Under the pieces are notes generated by a model. The model saw nothing but the letters and a program-made list of their open reading frames with translations. It did not search any database and was not told where the DNA came from. 20,086 bases of DNA from Chara braunii (lineage: Eukaryota; Streptophyta; Charophyceae; Charales; Characeae): the NCBI GenBank assembly GCA_003427395.1, contig BFEA01000132.1:898400-918485 (forward strand). The letters run 5' to 3'. Both the position numbers and the translations under genes were made by a program. Below, piece by piece: positions 1 to 9,676 of this stretch (positions within the stretch are counted from its first letter, which is position 1; each line of letters begins with the position of its first letter).

Positions 1-1112
1 ATGAATCTTGCCCTGGGAAATGGAGATATACACTACCTGGTTGAATATGGCCGACACCTGCAATCACGGCGTGGCGCCAAACAAACCCGCAGCGAATAAA
101 GACCCCGCGCCGCGCCGACACCAACCAAAAAAAAAAAGCGGCCCGCAGGCAACCCGACTCGACCCCCCGGCCTCACCGAACCGGCACGCAGTCCGCCCTT
201 GGACCTGCCACAAGTCCCACACCAGGGAACCAGGTCTCGCGCGGGACCGTCACGCGAGACCCGTGTTTTCCTTTATATGTATAGAGATTGTTATCTAATA
301 TAGTGCACTCAGCCCTAAACGTTGTTGCATGTCAGCTAAATAGAGTGTGTAAAGGAGAAAGAAGACTGTATGCGCATAAGGGGGGAACTGTGAGAGAATA
401 TGAGGGAGAGAGAGGTCGAGAACCAAGATTCGGTGGGCGATCCACGAGTACCTGAGGAAGGAAACCAGGCAAACAGGGAACACCGGTGAAGACTAGAGCG
501 AGGGGACTGTCACACACAGACAGAAAGAGAGAGGGAGAGAGAGGGAAAGAGAAGGATAGCCCTCTCCTAGGTGTGAATCCAGATCTACGTTGAAAGTTCC
601 CTATGAAGCCATAAACAAAAAAAAGAGGGGAAATATATATATTTAAATAATATTTTTAATTTTGTTACTGTTAAGAATATTTTACTTAGACTTTCCTGCT
701 GTTTTAGGGAAATCTTGGGTTGGTACCTGCCTATTTTTGGACTGTTCGATTGACCTTACTGTTTTTGAATATTGTTGACCTGGGTTTTGCCCATCAAACG
801 TCGCTCAGGTTAGAACACTTCTTTGTTCACAAGAAGATGAAGCCAAATTAAAGTAGACTTTTGCAAACCTAAGGAACAGCAATGACCCCCTTTTTTTGAG
901 AGTGACTGATGATTGATCTCAAATTCGCAGTCGCGGATTACTGGATTTTAAGTTATTATGTTTCTCTTCGAGTAGGGGTGTGACAGGCATCCAAGCCCCG
1001 ACACCCTGCTGGTCGCTGCGGACCTCTGACGCGGGTGCAGCAAGTGACAGGCGCTGTTGCCCTTGGATGCAGCGAATAGTAGGCGACCCCTCCCCAGGTT
1101 TCCTCACACCGT
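1..1112. other. Unassigned non-coding stretch, possible partial LTR
   Basis: No convincing gene. Bases 1-260 are GC-rich with a short poly-A run near 127; around 270-283 there is a TATA-like segment (TTTATATGTATAG) followed by a less GC-rich stretch, an arrangement often seen at the U3/R promoter of LTRs, but no paired terminal repeat is visible. Bases 340-560 are purine-rich (GAGAGA/AGGGAG). Bases 600-760 are strongly AT-rich. Bases 980-1112 lie just upstream of the recognisable gag of element A and stay open in its frame, but I cannot align them with the gag of element B, so they are either divergent gag or unrelated DNA joined at a truncation point. Confidence 0.3.
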
Positions 1113-1949
1113 GCCAAATTTGGATTAACTACCTGGTGGTCAAAGAGGGGGTCAATGCAGAAAACCCACATGCCAAGCTGAATTGGGACGCCATCACCAC
1201 ACACTGGAAATCCCGTTTCATCCTGCAAGACACGAAGGCGAAAGCCATCAATCAGCCTTTCAAGATGTTTCAAGGAAGTCAACCTACTCGCTATTGGTTG
1301 ACCCAATGGCAAAAGATAATTGTTGTCCTGGACTTGAACTTCTCGTTTGAGCACATCAAACGTGAGTTCTTTCGACGCTTGGCGGACTCCTTGACATCTC
1401 CCCTTGGACAAACGGAGGTGTACGAGGACGGACTCCTTGATATCTCCCCTTGGACAAATGGAGGAGTACAAGGACGAACTCCTTGATATCTCCCCTTTGA
1501 CAAATAGAGGAGTACGAGGATTTTGACACAATCATCACTCGAGCTCGCGCCATCATCCAAACCAATAGGTGTGCCGCAAACGAAAGACAAGGGCAACTGA
1601 ACTTTGTGGAGAAAGGAAAGGGGCAACGAACGCAGCCTGTTGCTGCCATCCAACAAGTGGACCGAATGAAGACCCGACGTCGACTTCAGGGTCAAGTGAA
1701 GGAGACCAAGTCAATGCCCTTTTGTCGCGATACACCATCTGAAGAAGGAAAAAGGTGAACATCGCGTCGACGTCGGAAGGCGGACAGCCGAACCAGCCAT
1801 GGACGAAGCTCGGACTTATGGAGGTGCTATACAAGCACCGACAAAAGCTTGAATGCTGCTTTTGGTGCAACAACACCAAACACACTCCGACTCAATGCCC
1901 CGAGAAGGGCAAAGACGTTGTGTGTTCACGGAAAAGCTCGGGAAATTGA
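1113..1949 (+). pseudogene. gag of element A, truncated and frameshifted
   Basis: Remnant of a Ty3/gypsy capsid-nucleocapsid polyprotein. The capsid part contains FQGSQPTRYWLTQWQKI, matching [18 protein letters not shown] in element B. It is followed by an IKREFF motif and, after a frame change, a nucleocapsid zinc knuckle CFWCNNTKHTPTQC (CX2CX4HX4C) near 1858-1900. The N-terminal coiled-coil half seen in B is absent. Three tandem 46-bp units at about 1384-1521 shift the frame by 92 bp. The restored downstream frame meets a TGA at 1756-1758, and the zinc-knuckle frame continues in another phase. No product is expected. Assignment rests on the knuckle and on alignment with B. Confidence 0.8.
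1384..1521 (+). repeat. 46-bp tandem triplication within gag of element A
   Basis: Three adjacent diverged copies begin at 1384, 1430 and 1476; each opens with GGACTCCTTGA or GAACTCCTTGA and ends with GAGGTGTACGAGGA or a near variant. The period is 46 in both steps. Because 92 extra bases are not a multiple of three, the gag frame before the array (EVYED) and after it (EEYED) differ by two bases. A single copy gives a gag sequence comparable in length with element B. Confidence 0.85.
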
Positions 1950-2214
1950 GCTCCGTGAGAAGTGAGGCGACTCCAATTCCGATTTAGTCGGGCACGGTTG
2001 CCTCCATGTTCGGGGAGCACATGGATGTCGCACGTCTTCAGGAAGACTTCGAACACTACGCTGTCCAGCTGGTCCCTCCGTTGGATCTACCCCTCCACGT
2101 GCAAGATTCTCACATATGCACGATTTCATCACCGTCGGCAAGTGAACCAACCTCATCGTCGACCCTACTATCAGGGGACTCGTCAGTGTGGTCAAGACTT
2201 GAGGACCTTGACCC

Positions 2215-2698
2215 GTGACGACAAAAGACTTCCAGTGGTTTCCTCTTCCCCCATCCGGTTCATTGTCGAAACCGTATTGCAACGCCGTAATGGCAGAGCT
2301 ACACAAGTATTTGCACGCTGCAGTACCGACTCCGGTGATGGACGACGGAGTAGTGGTTGTTGACCTTCGCGAGTATATTGCGAAGATGGACCACGAGTAC
2401 GCAATGCAACTGTACGATGACATCGACGGGCCGTTACTTTACATTCGCATTCAGATCGGGAAGGCGACCTGCAGCGCCTTGATCGATTGTGGAGCTACTT
2501 GCAACTACATCAGCCAAGACTTCATGCTGTGCGCTGACCTCGGCCTGCGCGTTCAATGGAAGTCGCAGCCCACGCAAGTCATGTTGGCCGACGGTCACAC
2601 GCACAAGTCCATTGATCGGTGCGTTGACGCAGCAACTGTGTACTTTGACATTTTGGACACGAAGTTCGACATGATCTTAAGCATGTCGTGGCTATGAA
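2215..2698 (+). pseudogene. Aspartic protease region of element A
   Basis: Retropepsin-like domain that would cleave the Gag-Pol polyprotein. The active-site segment reads ALIDCGATCNYIS, the usual Ty3 motif being D-S/T-G; here cysteine replaces the middle residue, and element B has the same ALIDCG, so this is a family trait rather than decay. The C-terminal motif that is usually ILGM.WL appears as MILSMSWL, followed at once by TGA. Element B has an arginine at this position (WLRSAYHPVNF), so a CGA to TGA change is the simplest explanation. Upstream the linker LHKYLHAAVPTPVMDDGVVV matches B. Confidence 0.75.
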
Positions 2699-2712
2699 GC
2701 GAGGACCACCCA

Positions 2713-3640
2713 GTGAACTTCTATCGCCACACCATTCACGTTCGTGATCGGAACGACGTACTAGTCCTATGCACGTTTAAGAATGCTGGACCGCTCCCGC
2801 ACTATGTATTGACTACCACAAACTTAACACGAAAACTGTTAAGAATGATGGTCCCCTCCCGCGCATCAAACGATCTTCTCGAACGTTTGGACGACGCCAT
2901 GTACTTCTCGAAGTTGGATCTCAAGTCGGGTTACCACCCATACTAGTCCTATGCACGTTTAAGAATGTTGACCCGCTCCCGCGCTATGTATTGACTACGG
3001 CAAACTTAACTCGCAAACCGTTAAGAATGTTGGCCCGCTCCCGCGCATCAACGATCTTCTCGAACGTTTGGGCGACGCCATGTACTTCTCGAAGTTGGAC
3101 CTCAAGTCGGGTTCCCACCAAATCGAGATCCATCCATGAGATGAGTACTGACCGCGTTTAAAACGCAATACTTGGACTTCGAGTGGGTCGTAATGCCATT
3201 CGGCCTCTCAAACACCCCAACCACCTTCCAAGCTGTAATAACGAGGGAGTTCTGCGACATGTTGGTCGGTTCATGCTTGTCTACCTCGACACGATTTTGG
3301 TCTTTTGTCAGACCTTGGACGAGCACCTCACATATCTATGCGCCGTTCGGGATAGGATACGTGCGGCCAAGTAAAAGGCCAAATGAGTTGAGTGCGAATT
3401 TGTGCAACAAGAGCTCGACTACTTGGGCCACTTTTTGACGCCGCAAGGCATCGGTTCGCTCGCGGACAAGATCAAGGCCATCAAAGATTGATCGGAACCA
3501 ACCAACACTACGAAAGTTCGTTCTTTCATGGGATTGGTCGGGTATTATCAGCGCTTCATTAGCCGATACGCACGGATCGCCGCACCTTTGTCGGAATTGC
3601 AGTCTCCAAAGGTGCCCTTCATTTCACCAACGAAGTCCGG
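2713..3640 (+). pseudogene. Reverse transcriptase of element A, internally deleted and duplicated
   Basis: Ty3/gypsy RT that would copy element RNA into DNA. After RDRNDVLVLC the finger region present in B (about 150 residues, roughly 15010-15450) is missing. The CIDY...GPLPR...YFSKLDLKSG block then appears twice as a 182-bp tandem duplication (2759-2940 and 2941-3122), the second copy being better preserved. Downstream, in shifting frames, are VVMPFGLSNTPTTFQ and LVYLDTILVFCQTLDEH. The catalytic YLDD box is YLDT here (3282-3293), while element B keeps YLDD, so the enzyme would be inactive even without the frameshifts. The connection region with VRSFMGLVGYYQRF follows at about 3510-3560. Confidence 0.85.
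2759..3122 (+). repeat. 182-bp tandem duplication in RT of element A
   Basis: Copies start at 2759 and 2941 with TACTAGTCCTATGCACG. Both run through the CIDY, GPLPR and YFSKLDLKSG codons and diverge at roughly one base in ten. A shorter unit (TTAAGAATG.TGG.C..CTCCCGC) occurs twice within each copy, about 65 bp apart, suggesting an older nested duplication. The period of 182 is not a multiple of three. Confidence 0.85.
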
Positions 3641-3654
3641 AGGTTGTTCGAAAA

Positions 3655-4085
3655 ATAAAAGACGATGTTGTTGTTAGCTCTCGTCTTGAGTATCTACGAT
3701 CCCACCTTGCCAACGAGAGTGACTACGACGCTTTCAGTAACGATGTTAGTGCAGTTTTGGAACAACATGACGACGTAGATTGGCATCCGATTCAACCAAA
3801 AGGTGTGTGCCATCAACTTGGTTGATGATGCGCAGAAGGCGTTGCTTGCATTCGTCACAGTAATAAAGCATTGGCGACACTTCCTCCTTGGGCGTCGTAG
3901 GTTCACTTGGGCGACGGACAACAACACATTGACTTATTACAAGACGCAAGACACAGTGAGTAGCACGATTGCTCAGTGGTTGTACTTCCATTGATCAATT
4001 CGACTTCACACTGAAGCACATTTTGGTTCTCTCAAACCTAGCCTCGGGTGCTGTCTCGCGAAGATCGGATCTTTGCGTGTTGATT
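3655..4085 (+). pseudogene. RNase H domain of element A, catalytic residues lost
   Basis: Would degrade the RNA strand of the RNA/DNA hybrid. Recognised by alignment to element B: DDAQKALLAFVTVIKHW against DDARKKELLAFVTVLKWW, RRFTWATDNNTLTYYKTQDT against RRFRWNTDNNPLTFYKTQDT, then IDQFDF. The glutamate of the KKELLAFV motif is alanine here (GCG at 3839-3841), the first aspartate motif TTDASG is degraded, and the NRAADALSR motif reads LASGAVSR, losing another aspartate. Only the TDNN aspartate survives. The domain is split over at least two frames. Confidence 0.8.
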
Positions 4086-4089
4086 CATC

Positions 4090-5540
4090 ACGTGCTCGAC
4101 TGCGACGATATAGTACATCAACACTTTGTTTGCGCACACAAGTGGAATACGCCACTCTTTATGAGCAGCTTTCTTTGGATCACCTGTCGACTAGACACTA
4201 TCGCGTTACCGACGACGAGTTGCTTCTCCACTCACAGGGCAAGGACTTACTATGCGTCCCACGAGACGGTCAACTATGGACTCGCCTTCTCGGTGAGTAC
4301 CACGACTCGTGACTCGCCGGCCATTCGGAGTCAATCATACGATCACAAGACTTCAACAACGATTTTGGTGGCCTGAACTCGTCACCGACGTCACTCAGTA
4401 TTGTGAATCTTGCAAAGTTTGCCGACGAAGCAAGCCTCGCAATTGAAACCCCTATGGCGAGTTGCGCCTGTTGCCCATCCCTCGGGAACCTGGCCTCTCC
4501 ATTGCTATGGATGTCAACGGCCCATTCCCCCGCGATCGCTTCGGGCACGATAACATTGTCATGGTCGTTGACCGTTCGAGTAAGTACGAGCGATTTCTCC
4601 CTTGCAAGTATCACATCACGACTTTTGTGCTGGCGCGACTCTTGCACACCGGATGGATTTGCAGCCACGACGTTTCGGAGGACATCGCCAGCGGCCGCGA
4701 CACTCACTTCATGTCAACAGTTTGGACTTCTGTCATGAAGTAGTCCGACACCGAGATGTAACCGAGTTCGGATCGACGTGGACAATTGGACCGGCAAACG
4801 GAGCGGGCATATCAAACCGCTCGAATGATGCTCCGTACTCTCATTCGTCCGATCCAAAAGGATGGGGTGGTGGCCGGAAAGGTCGTATATTTCAGAGGAC
4901 TGCCGACATTGCCACCCCTTGCTCTCCCGCCTCCGTTCGGAAGTACCGAGACTTGCTGGCCCAAGCCCACGCAAACATGCACAAGGCTCAGGTCCGTATG
5001 CAGCAGCAAGCCAATCGACGTCGCTTGCCGTGTCCTATCCATGCCAACTACCTTGTTTGGGTCTCCGCAGAAGAGAGTGCGCTCGAATAAAACGTTTTGT
5101 GCAAGCTACTCCCCAAGTGGTTCTGACCTTGGACCGTCATATCAGCCACAGGACACGAGCCCGATGGCCCATCATTTGTGATTGACATCCCGCTGCATCT
5201 ACGGTCCACCTGGTCTTCCACACCTCCAAGCTGGCTACTTATACACCAGCCAAGACCGACGACTTCTTGGACCGATGATCGCAGGACCCTCTGTGTATGT
5301 TTGGTCATTAGGAAATCGATTGCGTCATCACGCACCACAAGTATGACAACAAGCCAATGCAGTACAAGGTCAAATTCAAGTGGTGCGACCGCAACAGCAC
5401 ACGGTGGATCTCACGAGTAGAGACTTGCAAGCCTTCACACCGCTTATCTGCGCCAACTACGAGCGACAATGAGCCTGCCCCTCCCACCCGTGCTTGGGTC
5501 CCTCCCTCCGACAGACAGCTTCGCCCTCGCCAGTAAGCTC
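4090..5540 (+). pseudogene. Integrase with chromodomain-like tail, element A, degraded
   Basis: Would insert element cDNA into the genome. The zinc-finger region survives in pieces (LLHSQGKDLLCVPRDGQLW at about 4228-4280). The catalytic core holds LSIAMDVNGPFPRDRFGHD with its first aspartate, but the second motif, SDRDTRF in element B, reads SGRDTHF with Asp replaced by Gly (4693-4695). The QTERAYQTARMML segment keeps the glutamate at about 4790-4830. About 50 residues (FAYNTSVHP region in B) are deleted near 4865-4905. The C-terminal part has LLPKWF*PW (GPY/F-like) and a chromodomain-like ITHHKYDNKPMQYKVKFKW near 5320-5385. Several stops and frame changes make it non-functional. Confidence 0.8.
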
Positions 5541-5548
5541 GGTCTTTC

Positions 5549-5561
5549 AAGGAGAGGGGGG
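5549..5561 (+). other. Polypurine tract of element A
   Basis: AAGGAGAGGGGGG directly precedes the LTR start, the position where plus-strand DNA synthesis is primed in LTR retrotransposons. The block GCTCGGTCTTTCAAGG just before it is shared with element B (minus strand, 12292-12272), which supports the boundary. Confidence 0.75.
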
Positions 5562-5912
5562 TGTGGCGTGTTCGGTTCCACACGGGCCCTGCTGGGCCCA
5601 ACCAGGTAGGGTTACGGGCTAGTAGGGGTCAGCATTAGTTTGCGATAGTTTAGTTTTGCCCCACATCGGGGCCCGTAGGTTCAGGTTAGGACCAGGACCC
5701 GATTCTAGGCCCTGACGCTACGTTTCAGTTAGCACCAGGCTCCCGGTCAGCACCAGTGCCGTTCAGGCCCAGTTTGGCCCAGTTTTGTGCAGACCCCGAC
5801 TCCGGGTCTGCAGCAGTTTAGGTGCCGGGACCATTGGCGCCACAGTTTTTGATCTTGGCGCGCGTTCGGTAGAGGCCTTGGCCCGGTAGGCAACCTCTCA
5901 GCAGACCAGCGC

Positions 5913-5920
5913 TATATTTA
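5913..5920 (+). promoter_or_regulatory. Candidate TATA box in LTR of element A
   Basis: TATATTTA preceded by GCGC, about 350 bp into the LTR, where a U3/R promoter is expected. In element B the corresponding place (minus strand, near 11905) reads CGCTATTTCGG, a weaker match. Confidence 0.4.
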
Positions 5921-6260
5921 GCTGGTCCGCCTTGTAGTACAGAGGCAGTCTGCAGGTGTAGTTGTAGTCGACGATAGGCAGAGCTGAGCAGTCTTTCAGC
6001 ACTGGGCGCTGTGTTAGGTTTCGGCCACGAGCTTGACCTGCAGCTTACTGCAGCGGAGGTTAGGGAGAGGTCCGGCTATGGCCAAGGCCAGGGGACTTAC
6101 CTGTGACGCCATCGCTCCAGCTTCGTCTTCAGTGCATCCATACCTGCATCAAGGCGACACCTTTCGCAGGTCAGTACCTGGTACACACAGAGAGAGAGAT
6201 GTTCTCTTTTTCCTCCTCCTCTAGTCCATCGCCCTTCTTCTCCCCCTCCACCACTCTGGT

Positions 6261-6407
<147 letters not shown>

Positions 6408-6771
6408 CGGCATTGGGACTTGGCGGCATGCGGATTCGGACCTGACATTTGGACAGAGATATTGTGGGGGGGCCCTTTTTTCGGGATCGGTATCGCCAAC
6501 ATTTTGGTTGAAGACATTCTCCATATCTCCCCTCCCTTTGTCACTCCTCCCTCCTCGTCATCTGTGTATGGTTACGTCGCTGGCGCCCTTCGTCTCTGTG
6601 TTCGGCGCCAGGCCACTCACACCGTGTGATGACGCTGATGGTGATGTTCCGTCTGTGTCACGACATTGATTGGGTCTGATTGTTAGTATTTCAGTCTTCA
6701 GCTGTGCTATCAGTGCTCCATCTTTGAGAGGTCGGTTCTTGGTTCTGGTCTGCGCCATTGGGCATGCAACA

Positions 6772-7121
6772 AGGAGGAGGAAGAAGCGAAGGACAAGAGC
6801 CGTACAGGACAAGACAAGGTGGTATCCTCATGGTAGAACAGACAGCATGCATCACATGGTACACCTGTTCATGAAGAATTGCTTATGTTTTGTTTCTTGT
6901 TGTTCATGTCTTTTTGTTTGCGCGCAAATCTGTAACAGGTCGTCTAGCAAAGTCTAATCGTCATTGTAAATTAGGATGAAAGAAAATGACACTGAGAAAG
7001 AGCTGTTTGCATATGACACAGATTAGCGCAACCTCTGGTGAGCAGTCCATTTTAGCTGTGTTATTTGTCGTATGTGGGTAAGTAGCCACACTGATAATTT
7101 TTTTGCATGTTTATGTTGCAG
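6772..7121. other. Host DNA between LTR A and the exon; probable intron
   Basis: No gene is recognised. The segment is AT-rich with T-rich runs, and ends in a good plant-type 3' splice site (TTTTTTTGCATGTTTATGTTGCAG, last base 7121). It is best read as intron, or as the part of an intron left beside the inserted element A. Confidence 0.4.
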
Positions 7122-7822
7122 GTGAACATCTTTGTAATTCCACTAGTCCACCTGTGAATTGTATATTGAAGCCGCAAGGAGTCGTCCGTCTACCTGTGTG
7201 CAATGGTGTAGCGGACAAGCAACCTTGCCACATGGTTATCCTCGTGCACGTGCCTGTCTCATCAGTGACCATGACCTTGAAGACGGACACAGTTGAACGC
7301 ACCATCGCAACATTTCTTGGTAGTAAGGAAGTCCAAGAAGCATCTATTGAGCTGGTTAAGCAAGGGGAAATGTCTATTTGGTTCACTAATTCTGCTGCGG
7401 ATGTTATTGTTAAGAGAATTGACTTCATAGCCCCAAGTATCTTTCACATGCTTAATCCAGGAGATCAAGTATTGTTAATTCAGATTACTCACTCGGATAA
7501 AAAGGGTGTTTTTTTTGCGGCTTCATGGCAGCAAAGCATGGACGTGTACTGGTTGCTAAGGTGCGGTGGAAGTTGTCCTCAAAACCTAACAGTGAACGGC
7601 TGGGATGTTTTTCAGTATCAACGTCGAGATGTGGAGAATGGAAACATCACATATATAGGCCGGAGTAGAACCAGGAGTAATGGTACAAGCGTTGAGTTGC
7701 CAGAAGGAGACTGGGGAGCTTACCAGATGGTATTCTTAAATACCTGTGGTTCTGCGTCCTGTGATTTATGCATGGACCTAAATCCGGCTGCAACATGTGA
7801 GTTGTTGAATGTCTTTCCTTGA
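7122..7822 (+). CDS. Terminal exon of an unknown, probably extracellular, Cys-rich protein
   Basis: I do not recognise the family. An open frame of about 233 codons follows the acceptor TTGCAG at 7116-7121 and ends with TGA at 7820-7822. There is no credible ATG at its beginning, so it is likely the last exon of a longer spliced gene, with a phase-1 boundary. The protein has about eleven cysteines (including RCGGSCP and SCDLCMD) and four N-X-S/T sequons (NST, NLT, NIT, NGT), which suggests a disulfide-bonded, glycosylated secreted or ectodomain protein. No membrane segment or catalytic motif is evident. Balanced codon use and the absence of stops set it apart from the broken elements on both sides. 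The upstream exons would lie left of element A or have been lost. Confidence 0.6.
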
Positions 7823-8075
7823 GGCACTATACCCAACTTGAGAATGGAAAATGAGTCATTCGAAAATTTTGGTGGCTAGGGGCCACCAGATCAAAATGGC
7901 TGATGGCGCTAACCAAAAAGTGGGTACACCCATGAACTGTTGAAATACAGACCCGAGTTTGAATCCAGATGATGATGGAACTTGATGAGAAAAACCAACT
8001 ACTAATGAATTGCATGGGGCCAGTCAGCTCAATGATAATATCTCGAGGCCGTAGCCCTTTTAATTAAAAAAAAAG
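7823..8075. other. 3' flank of the exon with a tRNA-SINE-like patch
   Basis: Probable 3' UTR or downstream DNA. A perfect 6-bp hairpin GGTGGC-TAGGG-GCCACC lies at about 7870-7886. A B-box-like GAGTTTGAATCC at about 7955-7966 is preceded by an A-box-like TGGCGCTAACC near 7904, and the stretch ends in TTTTAATTAAAAAAAAA at about 8058-8075. That combination suggests a tRNA-derived SINE, but no target-site duplication was found and the tRNA part does not fold convincingly. Confidence 0.25.
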
Positions 8076-8156
8076 GTAAATTAAGTGTGCCACTTGGTGC
8101 ACAGCATGAGTCCACCACAACGAATGGAGGCTTGGATGTACTGGTCCGTTAACATC

Positions 8157-8290
8157 CTACTTTACCATCAAGGCTACCAGCACAGCAGGAACCAGATGGC
8201 CAATGGTGACCTCTGGGTCAACCTCAGCAAGTTTAAACCTTGTCAGGAGACGAACAAATCCAGCGTCTGTTTCTTCCTTTATGAAGTGGG
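8157..8290 (-). other. Weak candidate exon on the minus strand
   Basis: On the minus strand a protein-like stretch (ETDAGFVRLLTRFKLAEVD, then PEVTIGHLVPAVLVALM) is followed by GTAAAG, a plausible 5' splice donor near 8163. A pyrimidine/CCAC-rich segment ending in AAAG lies upstream near 8280. It could be an internal exon of a host gene or an exon fragment carried by another element. No family is recognised and no neighbouring exon was found. Confidence 0.25.
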
Positions 8291-8885
8291 GTTGTGGGGT
8301 TTTGAGGGTTTGTCTGGGGTGGTGGCACAGTGCACACAAAGACGTGAGATATAGCGCGATGGACAAACTGGGTGAGTGGTTGGAGACAATGCACGGAGAA
8401 AAAGGCTCCTTCTTTCTGTGTGTGTGTGTGCATGCGGAAGTTTATGCCTGTCGACTATCAAATCTCCCAAATGTCAACCTCAATCTGTCCCATGAAATGC
8501 TCACACCAAAAATGGACAAGTGCGATATGCCTATAACTATCAGATAGGCATGGCGGAAGAACCGAGGATCACTATGAAGAACAACGATAACAACAATGCA
8601 GCGGAAGGCCGAAATACAAAGATCTGAGTTATCAGACTCAGGAAGGAATGCATACATCCATCATCACTGGTACACAGAGTGGACATGGCGGGTCAAACAC
8701 ATTAGATAGCCACCATGTCCACCACATCCACAGACTGAGGGAGATGGAGGAAGAGATGAGGAGGGGAGAAGGCACAGGGGAGACTGCAACTTGATAGCCC
8801 AGCGAAAGAATAGTCTCCACAATAGTCTCTGTCCAGACTACAATGCCCGAGTATGGGTGAATAGCCCGAATAGTCGCCAAGTCTC

Positions 8886-8887
<2 letters not shown>
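8291..8887. other. Host intergenic or intronic DNA, no gene seen
   Basis: No frame with protein-like composition. It includes a short (TG)n at about 8418-8430 and purine-rich DNA before the (TC)n tract. Nothing else is supported. Confidence 0.4.
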
Positions 8888-8963
<76 letters not shown>

Positions 8964-8964
8964 N

Positions 8965-9015
<51 letters not shown>
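8888..9015. repeat. (TC)n microsatellite abutting element B
   Basis: About 128 bp of CT dinucleotides with one ambiguous base at 8964. The 3' end of element B begins six bases beyond it, at 9021, so B inserted at, or the repeat expanded beside, this junction. The length may be an assembly estimate. Confidence 0.95.
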
Positions 9016-9018
<3 letters not shown>

Positions 9019-9034
9019 TCTGTTGCATACTCGT

Positions 9035-9220
9035 GAAATGACTTTTTTTGGGATTCAATCGAGTGGTATTTTCATGGGAATTTTATTTATTGCTGTAGGT
9101 TTTTTATGGAAAATAACTGCAGTTCCTTTTCATATGTGGGCACCTGATGTATACGAGGGTTCTCCTACTTTTGTCACAGCTTTCTTTGCTGTAACACCTA
9201 AGATTGCTGTTCTTGCAAAT
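9035..9220 (+). pseudogene. nad2: Mitochondrial nad2 fragment
   Basis: The frame gives [19 protein letters not shown], then [20 protein letters not shown] and [20 protein letters not shown]. This is the conserved core of NADH dehydrogenase subunit 2 of complex [16 protein letters not shown] and [13 protein letters not shown] are typical of plant mitochondrial Nad2; plastid NdhB has a clearly different sequence here ([14 protein letters not shown]). Only about 62 codons remain, with no start or stop of their own. Similarity ends near 9220. The first codon, GAA at 9035-9037, coincides with the last three LTR bases before the junction, so three bases of microhomology are possible. Not functional. 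Confidence 0.85.
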
Positions 9221-9523
9221 ATGGATCATAAGAGGGGCACCAGTCAAGGCAACTTCGTTGCGAGTTCGAAAACAAAAGACAAAACCATAAAGACTCAGGA
9301 TCCAACACCATAATAAGAGACTACCTTCATGATTCGACCAAGTTCCAGAAACTTTATAAAACAATGGTAATTGATTATTTGAATTTGTAAAAACGCTATA
9401 AATAGAGAAATCAGAAGAAACATAACAAAACAAAAAGCTAAAAAAACAGATGGTTAAAACGAGAAAGTAAAGTGAACAAAAAAAAGATATCCCATTATGA
9501 CTTTTTGTGCTTCGCACCTGCTG

Positions 9524-9676
9524 ATTAAGCTCCAGTTTAAGCTCTTCAGATAAGAATTGAGTCACCAACCTTTTGATCTCGACAGCATCTGCTCTAGATC
9601 CTGCTGTTATGATAATAACAAAATCATCAGCATATCTTACATAGAAGAGTCTTTTGAAACCTGGATCCATTGGATC
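9524..9676 (-). pseudogene. Group II intron reverse transcriptase fragment (YADD block)
   Basis: Minus-strand frame with [20 protein letters not shown] followed by [20 protein letters not shown] and [11 protein letters not shown]. This is the palm region around the YADD catalytic box of group II intron-encoded RT/maturases, as found in plant and algal mitochondrial introns. Similarity stops abruptly after LELN and before SSDPMD, so only about 50 residues of a protein of several hundred survive. The catalytic aspartates are intact but no enzyme can be made. Confidence 0.8.

Noticed and set aside
956-1695. Minus-strand frames with a repeated SKGRYQGVR-like peptide
   Set aside because: Shadow of the 46-bp tandem array in gag of element A; not a repeat protein.
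8702-9058. Arg-Glu repeat frame through the TC tract
   Set aside because: Microsatellite artefact containing an ambiguous base.
9035-9220. Plastid ndhB as the source
   Set aside because: [13 protein letters not shown] and [15 protein letters not shown] fit mitochondrial Nad2; NdhB differs in this region.
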